Positions 5,429 through 5,791 of a stretch of 5,791 nt of DNA are shown piece after piece; position 1 is the stretch's first letter, and the number at the start of each line of letters is the position of its first letter. This stretch comes from an uncultured Ruminococcus sp. (GTDB taxonomy: Bacteria; Bacillota_A; Clostridia; Oscillospirales; Ruminococcaceae), in assembly GCA_947303535.1 (NCBI GenBank), contig CAMYYQ010000093.1:1-5791 (forward strand). Reading direction: 5' to 3'. The position numbers were made by a program, and so were the translations under genes. The notes under the pieces were generated by a model. It saw only the letters and a program-made list of their open reading frames with translations, did no database searches and had not been told where the DNA came from.

Positions 5429-5791
5429 ATTCAAAACCCTCCGTTTCAAGCTGTGATCTGAGTGATTTACGAGCACGATATAAAATGGATTCCAGACTGC
5501 GAACACTTTTCTTCATTATCCTTGCCGCTTCTTTATTGCTGAATCCTTCAAAATATATGAGCCATAACACCTGCTGATAATTAGGGGAAAGCTTACGCAT
5601 TGCCTTATGTATCACTATCTGCTGTTCTTTTTGGATATATGCTTCTTCAACAGCAGCTTCATCATCTGTCATTTCAGGTGTATCTTCAATAGAAACACAG
5701 CTTTTCTTTGAATATTTGCGTATATGATCTATCGCAATATTTCTGCCGATCGCATACAGCCATGTCTTGAATGAGCTTTTTCCATTGTACT
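5415..5791 (-). CDS. ECF-type RNA polymerase sigma factor (N-terminus beyond window)
   Basis: Partial gene: 124 residues plus TGA, with the first complete codon at 5789-5787 and no start visible. Visible residues ~6-25 match the end of sigma region 2 (FKTWLYAIGRNIAIDHIRK), which contacts the -10 element. A variable acidic linker follows, with no region 3. Residues ~61-114 are sigma region 4: KAMRKLSPNYQQVLWL, then a helix-turn-helix (FSNKEAARIMKKSVRSLES) for the -35 element and YRARKSLRSQL. An internal ATG at 5672 lies after region 2 and cannot be the real start. The two-region plan is that of ECF (group 4) sigma factors, which direct RNA polymerase to a small regulon on a signal. The 14-bp overlap with the membrane protein downstream suggests that protein is its regulator. 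Confidence 0.93.
   Translation of the reverse strand, partial: YNGKSSFKTWLYAIGRNIAIDHIRKYSKKSCVSIEDTPEMTDDEAAVEEAYIQKEQQIVIHKAMRKLSPNYQQVLWLIYFEGFSNKEAARIMKKSVRSLESILYRARKSLRSQLETEGFEYVEA
5438..5442 (-). promoter_or_regulatory. Ribosome binding site fixing the sensor start at 5428
   Basis: On the minus strand GGAGG lies 9 nt before ATG 5428, inside the 3' end of the sigma gene. It selects the MLKHEEM start over the upstream ATG at 5506 and indicates translational coupling to the sigma factor. Confidence 0.8.

Noticed and set aside
5429..5506. Start of the sensor gene at ATG 5506
   Set aside because: It would add 26 residues overlapping the sigma gene deeply and lacks a Shine-Dalgarno, while 5428 has GGAGG 9 nt upstream.

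Overview
The window looks like chromosomal DNA of a fibre-degrading gut or rumen Firmicute, most likely Ruminococcus or a close relative. The reasons are a secreted modular arabinoxylan-type glycosidase (GH43-CBM6-CBM22-like), moderate GC with AT-rich spacers, strong GGAGG ribosome binding sites, and an ECF sigma factor followed by a membrane sensor with a Thr-rich extracellular linker. The genus is inferred from family knowledge, not from a marker gene.

Layout from left to right. (1) Positions 1-1770, minus strand: a secreted GH43 enzyme with a signal peptide, whose C-terminus runs off the left edge. It is open across all 590 visible codons. (2) Positions 1771-2136: a divergent intergenic region. 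It holds a tentative GH43 promoter with two short inverted repeats. On the other strand it holds a near-perfect extended -10 promoter, followed by a roughly 100-nt leader with two hairpins. The second hairpin is followed by seven Ts and looks like an intrinsic terminator placed before the start codon. (3) Positions 2137-3486, plus strand: a complete 449-residue MATE-family efflux transporter. (4) Positions 3487-3616: a short convergent spacer with a stem-loop at 3530-3574 that can serve as a terminator for both strands. (5) Positions 3617-5791, minus strand: an ECF sigma factor (N-terminus beyond the right edge) translationally coupled by a 14-bp overlap to a single-pass membrane protein, the probable anti-sigma or sensor partner. 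That protein is cut by an in-frame TAG inside its Pro/Glu-rich linker. The same frame stays open for 166 more codons and encodes a small C-terminal domain that resembles NTF2-fold immunity-type domains.

How the parts work together. The sigma/anti-sigma pair probably forms a surface-signalling unit in which the duplicated extracellular domain senses something unknown and controls release of the sigma factor. The GH43 enzyme acts outside the cell on arabinoxylan-type hemicellulose. The MATE pump exports cationic or amphipathic small molecules and may be controlled by attenuation in its leader. Nothing in the window directly links the sigma factor to the GH43 or MATE promoters.

The best candidates for something unusual are the in-frame amber codon in the sensor protein and the terminator-like leader of the MATE gene.
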